The notes: generated by a model from the letters alone, not told the origin. A stretch of DNA of 51,129 nt from Gemmatimonadaceae bacterium (GCA_017881465.1 JADGQV010000003.1:1-51129); one strand, 5' to 3'. Positions 1 through 8,943 are shown, counted from the first letter of the stretch. Program-made: numbers and translations.

Positions 1-59
1 CACGCCCTGGCACGGCAAGCCTCGCAGCCGAGTGCTAACTCCTTACATCACGGCTCGGG

Positions 60-1127
60 TCAGCGACCCCCGCCACCGTCGTCGTGGACTCCGAGCCATT
101 CTCTCGTCATGCGGGCAACGCGTTCGGCCGCTGGCGGGTCGAGGTTCGCAAGCACGATCAGATCGTATCCGCCGGGAAGACCTCCCTCGACGATCGCGTT
201 CATCCCGCCCGAGCCGCCAGCGATTCCCAACCCCGCTGGGAGCCCATTCGGAATCCGCTGTTCGCGTAACGCCTGCACGAATTTGACAAGATCCTGCGCG
301 GTCGAATAGCCACCGCCCGCGGAGCTCCCGCGTCCGGGAAGATCTTGGCTATTCGGACGGAGCGGCGTGGTCGTGGGAGCATCCTCATCGCCACGGGTGT
401 ATCCGATCGCAGTGTTCGGCGGCAGCGAATCCACAACAAACGACCCAGTGCGGGTCATCCTTGCCGGCTTGAAGATGTGCTCGCGCACGTACGTGTAATA
501 ATCATCCGCCGACAGCCGCTCGATCACGAGGCCGAGCACGACATATCCCGCATTCGAGTAGGCGTTCCGTGTCCCCGGCTCGAACGCCAGCGGCTGATTC
601 ACAAAGAGCGGGAGATAATCCTTGAGAGTGCGGATATCGTTTCTCTTCCCACCAACCGGCGGGTCGAAGATGTTGCCTCCGATTCCGGATGTGTGGCGCA
701 TCAATTGGCGAATCGTGATCTTGCGCGCCACTTCCCTGTTGGGATAGTCCGGCCAGTACGTGGCGAGGGTCGAATCGAGATCGAGCTTCCCCGCGGCGCG
801 GAGCTGGAGAATCGCAATCTGGGTAAAGATCTTGTTGATGGAGCCGAGGTTGAAGGCCGTTTCCGGATTATTGGCAACGCCACGCTCGCGATCGGCCATC
901 CCATAGGCGCGCTGGAAAACGGGCACGCCATTCTTCGCCACCACCGCAACCCCCGAGAACTGGCCAGCTTTGGCGAGGCTGTCGAGAGAGATCGTAAGCC
1001 GCTGTACGAACTCGGCTTGAGAAATTGGCGATGGGCGAACGGGTTCGATGCCACCGGATGGCTGTTGCGCCGCTATGGAACCGCCGAGGATGGATATCGG
1101 CACGAGAAGTCGAAGAGTGGACGTCAT
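60..1127 (-). CDS. Secreted serine hydrolase, beta-lactamase family (class C/esterase-like)
   Basis: 355 aa with an N-terminal signal peptide (residues 1-20, ending SIAA). The fold family is the serine beta-lactamase/D-Ala-D-Ala carboxypeptidase/esterase group (Pfam Beta-lactamase type). The SxxK motif is S96-I-N-K99 and the second motif is Y190-S-N192. A Gly-rich stretch near residue 300 is in the place of the usual third motif. Such proteins hydrolyse esters, amides or peptides in the periplasm, and the substrate cannot be read from sequence. The stop lies at 60-62, so the gene is complete, and it diverges from the DUF5916 gene at 1213. It may be an esterase, a DD-peptidase or a peptidase rather than a drug-resistance enzyme. 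Confidence 0.88.
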   Translation of the reverse strand: MTSTLRLLVPISILGGSIAAQQPSGGIEPVRPSPISQAEFVQRLTISLDSLAKAGQFSGVAVVAKNGVPVFQRAYGMADRERGVANNPETAFNLGSINKIFTQIAILQLRAAGKLDLDSTLATYWPDYPNREVARKITIRQLMRHTSGIGGNIFDPPVGGKRNDIRTLKDYLPLFVNQPLAFEPGTRNAYSNAGYVVLGLVIERLSADDYYTYVREHIFKPARMTRTGSFVVDSLPPNTAIGYTRGDEDAPTTTPLRPNSQDLPGRGSSAGGGYSTAQDLVKFVQALREQRIPNGLPAGLGIAGGSGGMNAIVEGGLPGGYDLIVLANLDPPAAERVARMTREWLGVHDDGGGGR

Positions 1128-1212
1128 GACTCGTTAGTGTCAGGCTCCGGTCCAAAGGGTTGCTCCATCCCGCTGTCGTGTGGAAAGTCGGGCGGCGGTA
1201 GATTCTAGGCCG

Positions 1213-3549
1213 ATGCTCCTGACTTTCCTGGCTGCGGTCGCCTTACTGCAAGACTCGACGCTTGTGTATGGCGGGCGCGCCAACCGTATTCACGTCGATG
1301 TTCCGCGCATCGACGCGTCTGTCACCATCGATGGTGAGCTCAATGAGCCGGTGTGGAGTCGGGCCGCACGACTATCGGGCTTCTCCCAATATCAGCCAGT
1401 CGATGGTCGTCCGGCCGACGAGCCAACCGAGGTTCTGGTGTGGTACTCGCCCGACGCGATCTACTTCGGGATTCGGGCGCGAGAGATTCACGGCAACGTA
1501 GTGCGCGCAACGCACGCCAATCGCGACAACATCGACAGCGAGGATCAGATCCAGATCCTGCTCGACACGGACAACGCTCGACAAATCGCGTTTCTCTTCG
1601 GCGTCAATCCGTACGGCGTTCAACAGGACGGAACGCGGAGCGCACAGTTCGCGGGAGGTGCGGGAGGTCCTTCAGCAACCGGTGGAGGATTTCGAAACAT
1701 GAATCCGCTCGAGGGAAGCGTCGATCTCAATCCCGACTACTTCTTCGAGTCGAAGGGACGCCTGGTCGAGGGCGGGTATGAGGTCGAGGTGCGGATACCG
1801 TTCAAGAGTCTTCGGTATCAGGACGCGAGGGTTCAGAACTGGGGGATTCACATCCTTCGGCGAGTGCAGCACTCGGGCTTTCAGGACACGTGGGCTCCGG
1901 CGGTTCGCGCCAACGCGAATTTCCTCGCGCAATCGGGAACACTGGATGGATTGCACGACTTGAAGCGAGGGCTCGTTCTCGAAGCGACACCGACTGTGAC
2001 CGCGAAGGCAGATCGGTCACCGACGATCGGCAACGGTCGTGACTTTCAGCAGAAGGGCGAGCTGGGCGGTGATGCGCGGTGGGGGATCAGGCAGAATCTC
2101 ACGCTCAACGGGACGATCAATCCTGATTTTTCGCAGGTGGAAGCCGACGTAGGACAGGTGCTGCTCAACGAGCGATTCGCGCTGTTCTATCCGGAGAAGC
2201 GGCCGTTCTTCCTTGACGGACTCGAGCTGTTCGATTCTCCCAATCAATTGATCTACACTCGACAGATCGTCGCGCCGCTGGGTGGGCTGAAGCTCGCCGG
2301 AAAACTTGGTGGAACCAACATCGCGTCGATGCTCGTGGCCGACGATCAGCAGTATTCCTGGGCAGGCAATCACTCGCCATTGTTCGGTGTCTCGCGGATC
2401 CGATACGACTTCGGCTCCAGCAACACGCTAGGTGCCGTACTCACGACTCGCGAAGATGGCGCCAACTACTCGCGTGTCGCGGCTGGTGATTTTCGTTTTT
2501 ATCACTCGAAGCTTTACTTCGCGCAGTTCCAGGCCGCCGAGTCATGGACGGACAGCTTGCGCAATTCACGGAATGGATCGCTTCTCCAGGCGGACTGGGA
2601 TCGGACCGGCCGCGCGTGGGGCTTTCACTATACTCTGAGATCACTCGGCCCTGGCTTCAACGCCGCCGCCGGTTTCGTAAATCGCACGGGGATAATCGAG
2701 ACGAAGGCGTTCAACCGACTTAGCTTCTACGGCGCTCAGGGAGCGTTCGTGCAAACCTACGGCTCCTTCTTTGGCCTCGATCGAATCTGGAACAATGCCG
2801 GGGCGGGCCATGGCTTGGCCGAGGGCAGCGAGTCGATCCTGCCGAGCGCGACGATCAGGGGTGGGTGGCAGCTGAGTGGGGCACTCACCCACAGCTATTT
2901 TGCCTTCGATCCGTCGCTGTACACTGGACTAACGATTCAGCGCCCCGTCGGGACACTGATCGATACTACGACCTTCATCGTGCCGCCGCCGGAAAAGGAT
3001 GAACTGGGCGGGTCTCTTAGCGTGACCACGCCGACCTACCGTGTCTTCAGTGGAACAGCGAGCATCACCAAGGGTCGCGTGCCCATTTTCCGCGAAGCAG
3101 CGCCGGGCAATAGCTCACGGATCGATGCGGCGCTCGACTTGCGGCCGACCACGGCTGTTCGAAGCTCGCTTCAGATCTCGAGGCTCACGATCACGCGCAA
3201 GTCGGATGGCTCGCGGTTCTCATCGGAGACGATTCCGCGCATCAAGGTGGAATACCAGGTGAGCCCGCCGATCTTCTTGCGCCTGGTGGGCCAATACGCG
3301 GCGCGGTCGCGGTCGGCGCTTCGAGATCGGAACGGCAACCCGATCCTCGTAAATGGCGTACTCGATGCAGGAGAGACCACGAACGAATTCTCGACGGACT
3401 GGTTGTTCAGCTACCGTCCGGTGCCTGGCACGCTCGTGTATCTGGGATACGGCTCGACACTCGAGGAACCGCGCGAGTTCAGGTTCCAGAATCTGCAGCG
3501 AACGCGGGACGGATTCTTCGGCAAGATCAGCTACCTGTTCCGGCTGTAA
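1213..3549 (+). CDS. CBM9-like / DUF5916 outer-membrane protein
   Basis: 778 aa from ATG 1213. An in-frame GTG at 1180 would add 11 residues, but ATG 1213 opens directly on a signal peptide (MLLTFLAAVALL), so it is preferred. Residues about 20-220 look like a carbohydrate-binding family 9-like domain (IDGELNEPVW start, SEDQIQILLDT). The rest is a DUF5916-type beta-barrel with many aromatic-ended strands, a conserved LFYPEKRPFFLDG segment and a C-terminal Leu-Phe-Arg-Leu ending. The family is common in Bacteroidota and Gemmatimonadota and its role is not established; binding or uptake of an outer-membrane ligand is an inference. A hairpin follows the stop. Confidence 0.85.
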   Translation: MLLTFLAAVALLQDSTLVYGGRANRIHVDVPRIDASVTIDGELNEPVWSRAARLSGFSQYQPVDGRPADEPTEVLVWYSPDAIYFGIRAREIHGNVVRATHANRDNIDSEDQIQILLDTDNARQIAFLFGVNPYGVQQDGTRSAQFAGGAGGPSATGGGFRNMNPLEGSVDLNPDYFFESKGRLVEGGYEVEVRIPFKSLRYQDARVQNWGIHILRRVQHSGFQDTWAPAVRANANFLAQSGTLDGLHDLKRGLVLEATPTVTAKADRSPTIGNGRDFQQKGELGGDARWGIRQNLTLNGTINPDFSQVEADVGQVLLNERFALFYPEKRPFFLDGLELFDSPNQLIYTRQIVAPLGGLKLAGKLGGTNIASMLVADDQQYSWAGNHSPLFGVSRIRYDFGSSNTLGAVLTTREDGANYSRVAAGDFRFYHSKLYFAQFQAAESWTDSLRNSRNGSLLQADWDRTGRAWGFHYTLRSLGPGFNAAAGFVNRTGIIETKAFNRLSFYGAQGAFVQTYGSFFGLDRIWNNAGAGHGLAEGSESILPSATIRGGWQLSGALTHSYFAFDPSLYTGLTIQRPVGTLIDTTTFIVPPPEKDELGGSLSVTTPTYRVFSGTASITKGRVPIFREAAPGNSSRIDAALDLRPTTAVRSSLQISRLTITRKSDGSRFSSETIPRIKVEYQVSPPIFLRLVGQYAARSRSALRDRNGNPILVNGVLDAGETTNEFSTDWLFSYRPVPGTLVYLGYGSTLEEPREFRFQNLQRTRDGFFGKISYLFRL

Positions 3550-3556
3550 ATAGCTT

Positions 3557-3572
3557 CCAGGGGCAGCCCTGG
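3557..3572 (+). terminator. Hairpin after DUF5916 gene
   Basis: CCAGGG-GCAG-CCCTGG is a perfect 6-bp GC stem with a tetraloop, starting 7 bases after the stop codon at 3547-3549. No clear T-run follows, so termination is inferred from stem strength and position only. Confidence 0.45.
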
Positions 3573-3627
3573 CCTAGGTACCTTTCAACGTAGTCATCCC
3601 ACTCACTTCATCCATCAAGGCGCCACT

Positions 3628-4995
3628 CTGCCGTTCTCTTCATTTAAGCTTCACCCCAGTCTCCACAAAGGCCTCAAGGAGCTGGGCTTCCAGCGACCAA
3701 CACCAATTCAAATCGAAGCAATACCAGCCGCACTAGAAGGGCGTGACATTATCGCCTGTGCGATGACCGGTAGCGGCAAGACCGCCGCGTTCGTATTGCC
3801 GATTCTGCATCATCTAATCGCTAAGCCGCGCGGAAAAACCCGTGCCCTGGTCGTGACGCCGACGCGAGAGCTCGCCGCGCAGATTCTCACCGCGCTCGAC
3901 TCAATGGCGGTTCACACGCCCATTACCGCCGCCGCGATTTATGGCGGCGTGGGAATGGCGCCGCAGGAGCACGCGATGCGCGCTGGGGTCGATGTTCTGG
4001 TTGCTACTCCAGGGCGGTTGCTCGACCACCTCAACGCGCCTTACGCCAGTCTCAAGAACATCGAGTATCTGGTGCTGGATGAGGCGGACCGGATGCTGGA
4101 CATGGGATTCCTGCCCGATATCAAGCGCATTCTCAAGATGGTGCCGTCCAAGCGGCAGACTCTCCTGTTCAGCGCGACGATGCCGCCGCCAATCGCCGCA
4201 CTCACGAGAGAGATGCTGCACAATCCGCTGATGATCGACCTCGGCCGGCGCTCTCTGCCGGCGGTCGGAATCACGCAGGCCGTCTACCCGGTGAAGCAGG
4301 ATCTGAAAAAGGATCTACTGCTGGCCCTGCTCGATCGTGGCGAAATGGAGCAAGCGCTGGTGTTCACGCGCACCAAGCACCGGGCGAATCGTCTGGCCGA
4401 GCAGCTGGTGAAACGCGGCATTAAGGCGGAGCGGATTCATGGAAATCGCTCGCAAGGTCAGCGCACCGCGGCGCTCGCCGGATTCAAGAGTGGTCTATAC
4501 AAAGTTCTGGTCGCAACTGACATAGCGGCGCGAGGAATCGACATCGAGGCGCTCGGACACGTCGTCAACTTCGACGTACCGCAGGCGCCCGACGATTACA
4601 TCCACCGCGTGGGTCGCACCGCGCGCGCGGGCGAGGTCGGCGATGCCTTCACATTCGTCGCGCCGGACGAGCAGAACGATCTTCGCGCGATCGAGAAGGC
4701 GATTGGAAAGCGGCTGCCGCAGATAACGATCCCCGACTTCGACTACAACGCGCGGCCGGAGGGTCGTCTCGAAATTCCGATCGCTGAGCGAATCGCCGCA
4801 ATCAGGGGCAGGAAGTCAGAAGAGCGGGCGCGGTCGAAAGCAAAGGCCGCCCGGTCGGGAGGTTCGAACGGCTCACGTGGCTCGGGTGGCTCGCCACGGT
4901 CGGGTCGCTCAGGCGGATCGGGTTCGGGTCGCTCAGGTGGCTCAGGTGATTCGCGTCGAAGCGGTGGCCCGTATCGAAGTCGTCGCGGGCGGTAG
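3628..4995 (+). CDS. DEAD-box ATP-dependent RNA helicase (apparent CTG start)
   Basis: 455 aa if started at CTG 3628. The first in-frame ATG (3763) lies inside motif I and would remove the Q motif (GFQRPTPIQ, residues about 19-27), so the true start is upstream. The frame is open from 3550 but has no ATG, GTG or TTG before motif I. CTG 3628 is preceded by AAGG at 3617-3620 with a 7-base spacer, and gives the family-typical opening PFSSFKLHPSL. Motif I is 45-52 (AMTGSGKT), DEAD 151-154, SAT from 182, and the HRxGRTAR motif starts at 326. After about residue 395 comes a basic then Gly/Ser/Arg-rich low-complexity tail, as in RhlE-type helicases. Likely role is RNA or ribosome remodelling. The start codon is the uncertain part. 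Confidence 0.9.
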   Translation: MPFSSFKLHPSLHKGLKELGFQRPTPIQIEAIPAALEGRDIIACAMTGSGKTAAFVLPILHHLIAKPRGKTRALVVTPTRELAAQILTALDSMAVHTPITAAAIYGGVGMAPQEHAMRAGVDVLVATPGRLLDHLNAPYASLKNIEYLVLDEADRMLDMGFLPDIKRILKMVPSKRQTLLFSATMPPPIAALTREMLHNPLMIDLGRRSLPAVGITQAVYPVKQDLKKDLLLALLDRGEMEQALVFTRTKHRANRLAEQLVKRGIKAERIHGNRSQGQRTAALAGFKSGLYKVLVATDIAARGIDIEALGHVVNFDVPQAPDDYIHRVGRTARAGEVGDAFTFVAPDEQNDLRAIEKAIGKRLPQITIPDFDYNARPEGRLEIPIAERIAAIRGRKSEERARSKAKAARSGGSNGSRGSGGSPRSGRSGGSGSGRSGGSGDSRRSGGPYRSRRGR

Positions 4996-5022
4996 GCTCT
5001 AACGCAAAACCGCGTTCCGCCC
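4987..5022. terminator. Nested hairpin between convergent genes
   Basis: GGGCGG (4987-4992) pairs with CCGCCC (5017-5022), enclosing a smaller stem AACGC/GCGTT with loop AAAACC (5001-5016). It sits between the stops of the helicase (+) and the aldo/keto reductase (-), so it could end transcription from both sides. No long T-run is present. Confidence 0.5.
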
Positions 5023-5026
5023 CTTG

Positions 5027-6031
5027 CTACAGATTGACGCTCTTCATCCCTCCTTCCGCATAACGCTCGCCCGCGGCGACCCCCTTTGGCGCCGCTGTGT
5101 CGATGCGTCTAAGATCAGACTCGGATAGCACGACGCTCAAGGCACCGACATTCTCCTCGACCCGCTCGGGATGCCTGGTTCCCGGAATCGGCACGATGTC
5201 GTCTCCCTGGGCTAGCACCCACGCCAACGCCAGCTGTGCGGGCGTGCACTTGTGCTCCCTGGCGATCTCCTCGACCCTCGCGACCAGCTCGAGATTCTTC
5301 TTGAAATTCTCTCCCTGAAAGCGCGGGTTCTGTCTCCTGAAATCGTCCTGCGCCAGATCTTCGATTTTCTTGATCTGTCCCGTAAGAAATCCGCGGCCGA
5401 GCGGACTGTATGCTACGAAGCCAACGTCCAGAAGCCGTAGCGCATCGAGCAGTCCCTCCTCGGGATCGCGCGTCCAGAGCGAGTATTCCGTCTGCACCAC
5501 GCTGATCGGGTGAACCTTGTGCGCTTTACGAATTGTGCTGACCGATGCTTCGGATAGTCCGATGTAGCGCACTTTGCCCTCGCGAACGAGCTTGGCCATC
5601 GCTCCGACGGTGTCCTCTATCGGCGTGCTCTTGTCGACGCGGTGCTGATAGTAGAGGTCGATCGTCTCGACGCCCAGTCTCTTGAGCGATCCTTCGCACG
5701 CCTGGCGGACGTACTCGGGACGGCCATTGATGCTCCGTATGGTCGGATCTTTGGGATCGCGCACGTTGCCGAACTTGGTCGCGATGATGACGCGGTCGCG
5801 CTTTCCCTTGATCGCCCGGCCGAGGAGCTCTTCGTTCTTGAACGGGCCGTACATGTCTGCGGTGTCGAGCATGTTGACGCCGAGCTCGAGCGCGCGATGG
5901 ATAGTGGCGATGGATTCCTTCTCGTTGCTCGGCCCGTAGAACTCCGACATGCCCATACAGCCCAGGCCGATGGCAGATGTCTGCAGGCCCTGGGAGCCGA
6001 GGCGGCGTGTCTTCGGGGTGGCAGGACTCAT
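5027..6031 (-). CDS. Aldo/keto reductase
   Basis: 334 aa, NADPH-dependent TIM-barrel oxidoreductase of the aldo/keto reductase superfamily (AKR13-like, YajO/IolS/Tas type). The catalytic tetrad can be read: Asp and Tyr in LDTADMYGP, Lys in VIIATKFG, His in DLYYQHRVD. The C-terminal [16 protein letters not shown] segment is the NADP-binding signature. ATG 6029-6031 is chosen over an upstream in-frame start because AGGA lies about 7 bases before it and the N terminus ([18 protein letters not shown]) then matches the family. It is divergent from the ABC importer. The physiological aldehyde or ketone substrate is unknown. Confidence 0.93.
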   Translation of the reverse strand: MSPATPKTRRLGSQGLQTSAIGLGCMGMSEFYGPSNEKESIATIHRALELGVNMLDTADMYGPFKNEELLGRAIKGKRDRVIIATKFGNVRDPKDPTIRSINGRPEYVRQACEGSLKRLGVETIDLYYQHRVDKSTPIEDTVGAMAKLVREGKVRYIGLSEASVSTIRKAHKVHPISVVQTEYSLWTRDPEEGLLDALRLLDVGFVAYSPLGRGFLTGQIKKIEDLAQDDFRRQNPRFQGENFKKNLELVARVEEIAREHKCTPAQLALAWVLAQGDDIVPIPGTRHPERVEENVGALSVVLSESDLRRIDTAAPKGVAAGERYAEGGMKSVNL

Positions 6032-6339
6032 TTGAATTCCTGAAAGTAGTACGTGAGCAGAAGGGATCACCGCAACAGATACGCCGAAACGCCGCGAATG
6101 CAAGTTCTTGCGACTGATGATTGTTCACGACGATCCGCCGAACCGGTTCCGCCGGCCCAGTAACGGCCCGAGGAGTGCTACAACTCTGCTGACGCAAGAG
6201 TTTGAAACCCTCAACGCAGAGCTCGATCATGGCCAGTTCTCCTTCCGCGGGCCCCGGATTCGCGGATCCCGAGTTCGACCTGCCGGTGAAGTGGCTCGAG
6301 TGATAGCGGTTGCCCGGCGACGCTATCACTCTTAAGGCC
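6032..6339 (+). other. 308-bp divergent intergenic region with tiny ORF
   Basis: No established gene. It contains the promoters of the aldo/keto reductase (-) and ABC importer (+), a possible 24-codon ORF (ATG 6229 to TGA 6301-6303, peptide ending FDLPVKWLE) and a 10-bp perfect inverted repeat listed separately. The tiny ORF ends inside the left arm of that repeat. Whether it is translated is unknown. Confidence 0.4.
6299..6330 (+). promoter_or_regulatory. 10-bp perfect inverted repeat upstream of ABC importer
   Basis: AGTGATAGCG (6299-6308) and CGCTATCACT (6321-6330) are exact reverse complements separated by 12 bases. The repeat ends 9 bases before the importer ATG at 6340. No T-run follows on either strand, so an operator or a leader hairpin that could affect ribosome access is more likely than a terminator. 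Both roles are inference. Confidence 0.5.
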
Positions 6340-7089
6340 ATGCCGATCTCTCTCGCCGCGCGCAACGTCTTGCACCGTTTCGGCAACGTCGTCGCTCTGG
6401 ACGACGTGAGCATCGACATTCCAGCGGGACGTGCGACAGCGCTCGTCGGGGAAAGCGGCTCCGGAAAGACGACACTCCTTCGCTGCTTCAACCGGCTGGT
6501 AGAGCCGGATCGTGGGCAGGTGATGGTAGGCGACAAGGATGTTCGAACACAGTCGCCGGTGTCTCTGCGGCGCGGAATCGGGTACGTGCAGCAGCACGGC
6601 GGGCTGCTTCCGCACTGGCGAGTGCTGCGGAACGTCGAACTCGTGCCGACGCTTCAGCACATGCCTGATTCCGCCGACGCAGCTCGGCGCGCGCTCGAGC
6701 TCGTTGGACTTTCCTCGTCGCAATTCGGCTCGCGTTTCCCTCACGAGCTATCGGGTGGCCAGCGCCAGCGTGTGGCACTGGCGCGGAGCATCGCGGCCCG
6801 GCCCGGTGTGATTCTGCTCGACGAGCCGTTCGGAGCACTGGACGCAATCTCGCGCGCGGAGCTACAGGAAAGCTTCGACAATCTGCGCCACGATCTCGCC
6901 GTCACCACGCTGCTGGTCACGCATGATCTGGCCGAAGCGGGACGTCTAGCGGAAGAAGTGGTCGTGATGAGGAAGGGCAGGATCGAGCAGCGAGGGAGCA
7001 TGCGAGATTTGATTCGTGCACCGGCCACGGATTACGTCGCGCGGCTGATAGACCGGGCGCGAGCCGGACTAGAGGCGTTGCGCGCATGA
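6340..7089 (+). CDS. ABC importer ATPase, glycine betaine/choline/proline (OpuCA/YehX-like)
   Basis: 249 aa from ATG 6340; an in-frame TTG at 6310 is an alternative that would start inside the inverted repeat. Walker A is at residues 37-44 (GESGSGKT), the LSGGQRQRVALARS signature starts at 137, and the Walker B catalytic Glu is E162 in LLDEPFGALD. There is no C-terminal CBS pair, unlike OpuA/ProV, so it resembles the shorter YehX/OpuCA-type ATPases. It powers the fused binding protein-permease encoded next, with which it overlaps by 4 bases (ATGA). Compatible-solute uptake is inferred from the partner. Confidence 0.9.
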   Translation: MPISLAARNVLHRFGNVVALDDVSIDIPAGRATALVGESGSGKTTLLRCFNRLVEPDRGQVMVGDKDVRTQSPVSLRRGIGYVQQHGGLLPHWRVLRNVELVPTLQHMPDSADAARRALELVGLSSSQFGSRFPHELSGGQRQRVALARSIAARPGVILLDEPFGALDAISRAELQESFDNLRHDLAVTTLLVTHDLAEAGRLAEEVVVMRKGRIEQRGSMRDLIRAPATDYVARLIDRARAGLEALRA

Positions 7090-8723
7090 GATGCAGGCTA
7101 CGAATCCGCATCTTGTTGATCGCCACGATGACCGTCCCCGCAATACCCATCGTACTTGCTGCCCAACGGCAGAATCGTCCAGTGGTCATCGCGTCGAAGC
7201 CGTTCGGCGAGTCGTATCTGCTGGCGGAGATGTTCTCGCAGCTGCTCGAATCCCGCGGATTCAGAGTGGATCGGAAGCCCGGACTTGGCGCAACCGAGAT
7301 CGCGTTTGGTGCGCTCCGTACCGACGCGATCGATGCCTATCCCGAGTACACGGGGACAGGACTGATCGCGATCCTGCACGACACGTTGCCCGACTCGGTC
7401 GCCGCCGATCCGCGGGCAGTGTTTGCGCACGTCGCGCGTCGGTTTGCGAATCTGTACCGCGTACGCTGGCTCCCGCCACTTGGCTTTCAGAACACGTACG
7501 CGATCGCCGTCACGCGATCGACGTCAAGCCGCTACCATCTTCGCACGCTCAGCGACCTCGCGCGCGAGAGTTCGCATCTGACGGCTGGGTTCACCGCTGA
7601 TTTCATCGGGAGAAGCGATGGACTCGTCGGCCTGTCTCGCGTCTATGGATTGAGACCTCGCGCTGTCAGGCCGCTAGCGCCGGCGGTGAAATACCAGGCG
7701 CTCGCGTCGGGCGCGGTGGATGTCATCGATGGCTATTCGACGGATGGGCTGCTTGCCCGCTACGATCTGGTCACCCTGATCGACGACAAGCACTTCTTTC
7801 CTCCGTACGAAGCGGCCGCGCTCGTATCCAGTCGGCTCGACAGCCAGGTGCCTGGCGCAATCGCGGCGCTCACGCTTCTGAGCGGGCGTCTGGATGAGAA
7901 GACAATGCGACAGCTCAATCGCCGGGTAGAAGTGGATGGCGAAGATGTCCGCCGCGTGGCAGGTGATGAGCTAGTCGCGCTTGGGCTCACTGGCGCCGCG
8001 CACGATGCGCAGGCTGCACCATCGGCGTGGAAGTCGGGATTCGTGGAGTATTTGTGGGATCGCCGGGCAACGATAGCCGCACTCACGGTGCGGCATCTCG
8101 AGCTCGTCGCATTCGCTCTCTTCGCCGCTGTGATCATTGCCGTTCCACTCGGACTTGGACTCGAACGGACTCGACGAATTGCGGAGCCGACGATCGGCGC
8201 ACTCGGAGTACTGCAGACGATTCCAAGCATCGCTCTGCTCGCGTTCATGATTCCACTCCTCGGCGTCGGTGTCGCGCCAGCACTGGTGGCACTCGGGCTC
8301 TACGCGCTGTATCCGATTGCGCGCGGGACATATACGGGGGTGCGCGACGCCGATCCCGACGCGGTCGCTGCCGCTGAAGCGCTTGGCACTACTCCCACGC
8401 AACGATTGCTATGGGTGCGCCTTCCACTGGCGGCACCGGTGATCATGGCGGGGATCCGCACTGCCGCCGTCATCACTGTGGGAGCAGCAACGCTCGCCGC
8501 GTTCATCGGAGCTGGAGGTCTGGGCGAGCCCATAGTGGCGGGTCTCGCTCTCGCGGACACGCGGATGATTCTTTCCGGAGCGCTACCGGCCGCGGCGCTC
8601 GCTCTTGCCGTGGACGGCATCCTTGCGATCGTGGAACTGCTCGTCACTCCGGCCCACCGGCGTAAACGATTCTGGCGAAGGCGAACCGAAGGTCCGGATG
8701 TGACAATCGCTCCAGCGGTCTAG
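7086..8723 (+). CDS. Fused substrate-binding protein and permease of osmolyte/choline-type ABC importer
   Basis: 545 aa. The N terminus is a signal or membrane segment (residues 1-25). Residues about 30-290 form an OpuAC-type binding domain: IASKPFGESYLLAEM, KPGLGATEIAFGAL and the AYPEYTGTG loop are family hallmarks. Residues about 315-530 form a six-helix BPD_transp_1 permease with the EAA-like loop DADPDAVAAAEALGTTPTQRLLWVRLP. It is co-transcribed and overlaps the ATPase start-to-stop by 4 bases, so two genes make the whole importer. In described fusions such as lactococcal OpuABC and Helicobacter ProWX the permease comes first; here the binding domain comes first. Substrate (betaine, choline, carnitine or similar) is not determined. 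Confidence 0.9.
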   Translation: MRCRLRIRILLIATMTVPAIPIVLAAQRQNRPVVIASKPFGESYLLAEMFSQLLESRGFRVDRKPGLGATEIAFGALRTDAIDAYPEYTGTGLIAILHDTLPDSVAADPRAVFAHVARRFANLYRVRWLPPLGFQNTYAIAVTRSTSSRYHLRTLSDLARESSHLTAGFTADFIGRSDGLVGLSRVYGLRPRAVRPLAPAVKYQALASGAVDVIDGYSTDGLLARYDLVTLIDDKHFFPPYEAAALVSSRLDSQVPGAIAALTLLSGRLDEKTMRQLNRRVEVDGEDVRRVAGDELVALGLTGAAHDAQAAPSAWKSGFVEYLWDRRATIAALTVRHLELVAFALFAAVIIAVPLGLGLERTRRIAEPTIGALGVLQTIPSIALLAFMIPLLGVGVAPALVALGLYALYPIARGTYTGVRDADPDAVAAAEALGTTPTQRLLWVRLPLAAPVIMAGIRTAAVITVGAATLAAFIGAGGLGEPIVAGLALADTRMILSGALPAAALALAVDGILAIVELLVTPAHRRKRFWRRRTEGPDVTIAPAV

Positions 8724-8738
8724 CTCTGTGTAACAGCG

Positions 8739-8752
8739 CGCGGCAGGCCGCG
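8739..8752 (+). terminator. Short GC hairpin after importer operon
   Basis: CGCGG-CAGG-CCGCG, a 5-bp GC stem with tetraloop, 15 bases after the stop at 8721-8723. No T-run follows, so it is weak evidence for termination. Confidence 0.3.
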
Positions 8753-8880
8753 GTGGTTAAATCGAGAAACTCGCGGACCTGCCGCTCCTGAGCAGATGCG
8801 GCGCCGAACCGGGGATTCGGGGAGAACCGCTCCAACCCATTCATTGGTGTGCCAAAGTGCCGCTTCCCTTGGATGCGGCA

Positions 8881-8890
8881 TTGTATACAA
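8881..8890. promoter_or_regulatory. Predicted GntR/FadR-type operator
   Basis: TTGTATACAA is a perfect 10-bp palindrome with the core GTATAC. It fits the published FadR-subfamily half-site pattern (GTM..KAC with tight spacing) and lies 53 bases before the GTG of a GntR/FCD regulator. Autoregulation is therefore likely but inferred. Confidence 0.55.
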
Positions 8891-8943
8891 AGGACCGTGC
8901 CTAGAATAACCGGGACGGGCAGGAGGCGCAAGAAGGCGACGTC

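Larger units (their letters stand above)
8724..8943 (+). other. Intergenic region upstream of gntR-type gene
   Basis: 220 bases without a gene. It holds a GC-rich hairpin right after the importer stop, a 12-base imperfect-loop repeat TTGGTGTGCCAA (8844-8855), a TGCCGC/GCGGCA pair (8858-8863, 8875-8880), and the palindrome at 8881-8890 proposed as GntR operator. Confidence 0.5.

Noticed and set aside
4840-4995. Tandem DNA repeat at the helicase 3' end
   Set aside because: The GGTTCG/GGCTCA-like repetition encodes a Gly/Ser/Arg tail typical of DEAD-box helicases, so it is a coding low-complexity region.
8844-8880. Additional regulator sites (TTGGTGTGCCAA and TGCCGC/GCGGCA)
   Set aside because: The repeats are short, imperfectly placed and no regulator family is suggested; chance cannot be excluded.
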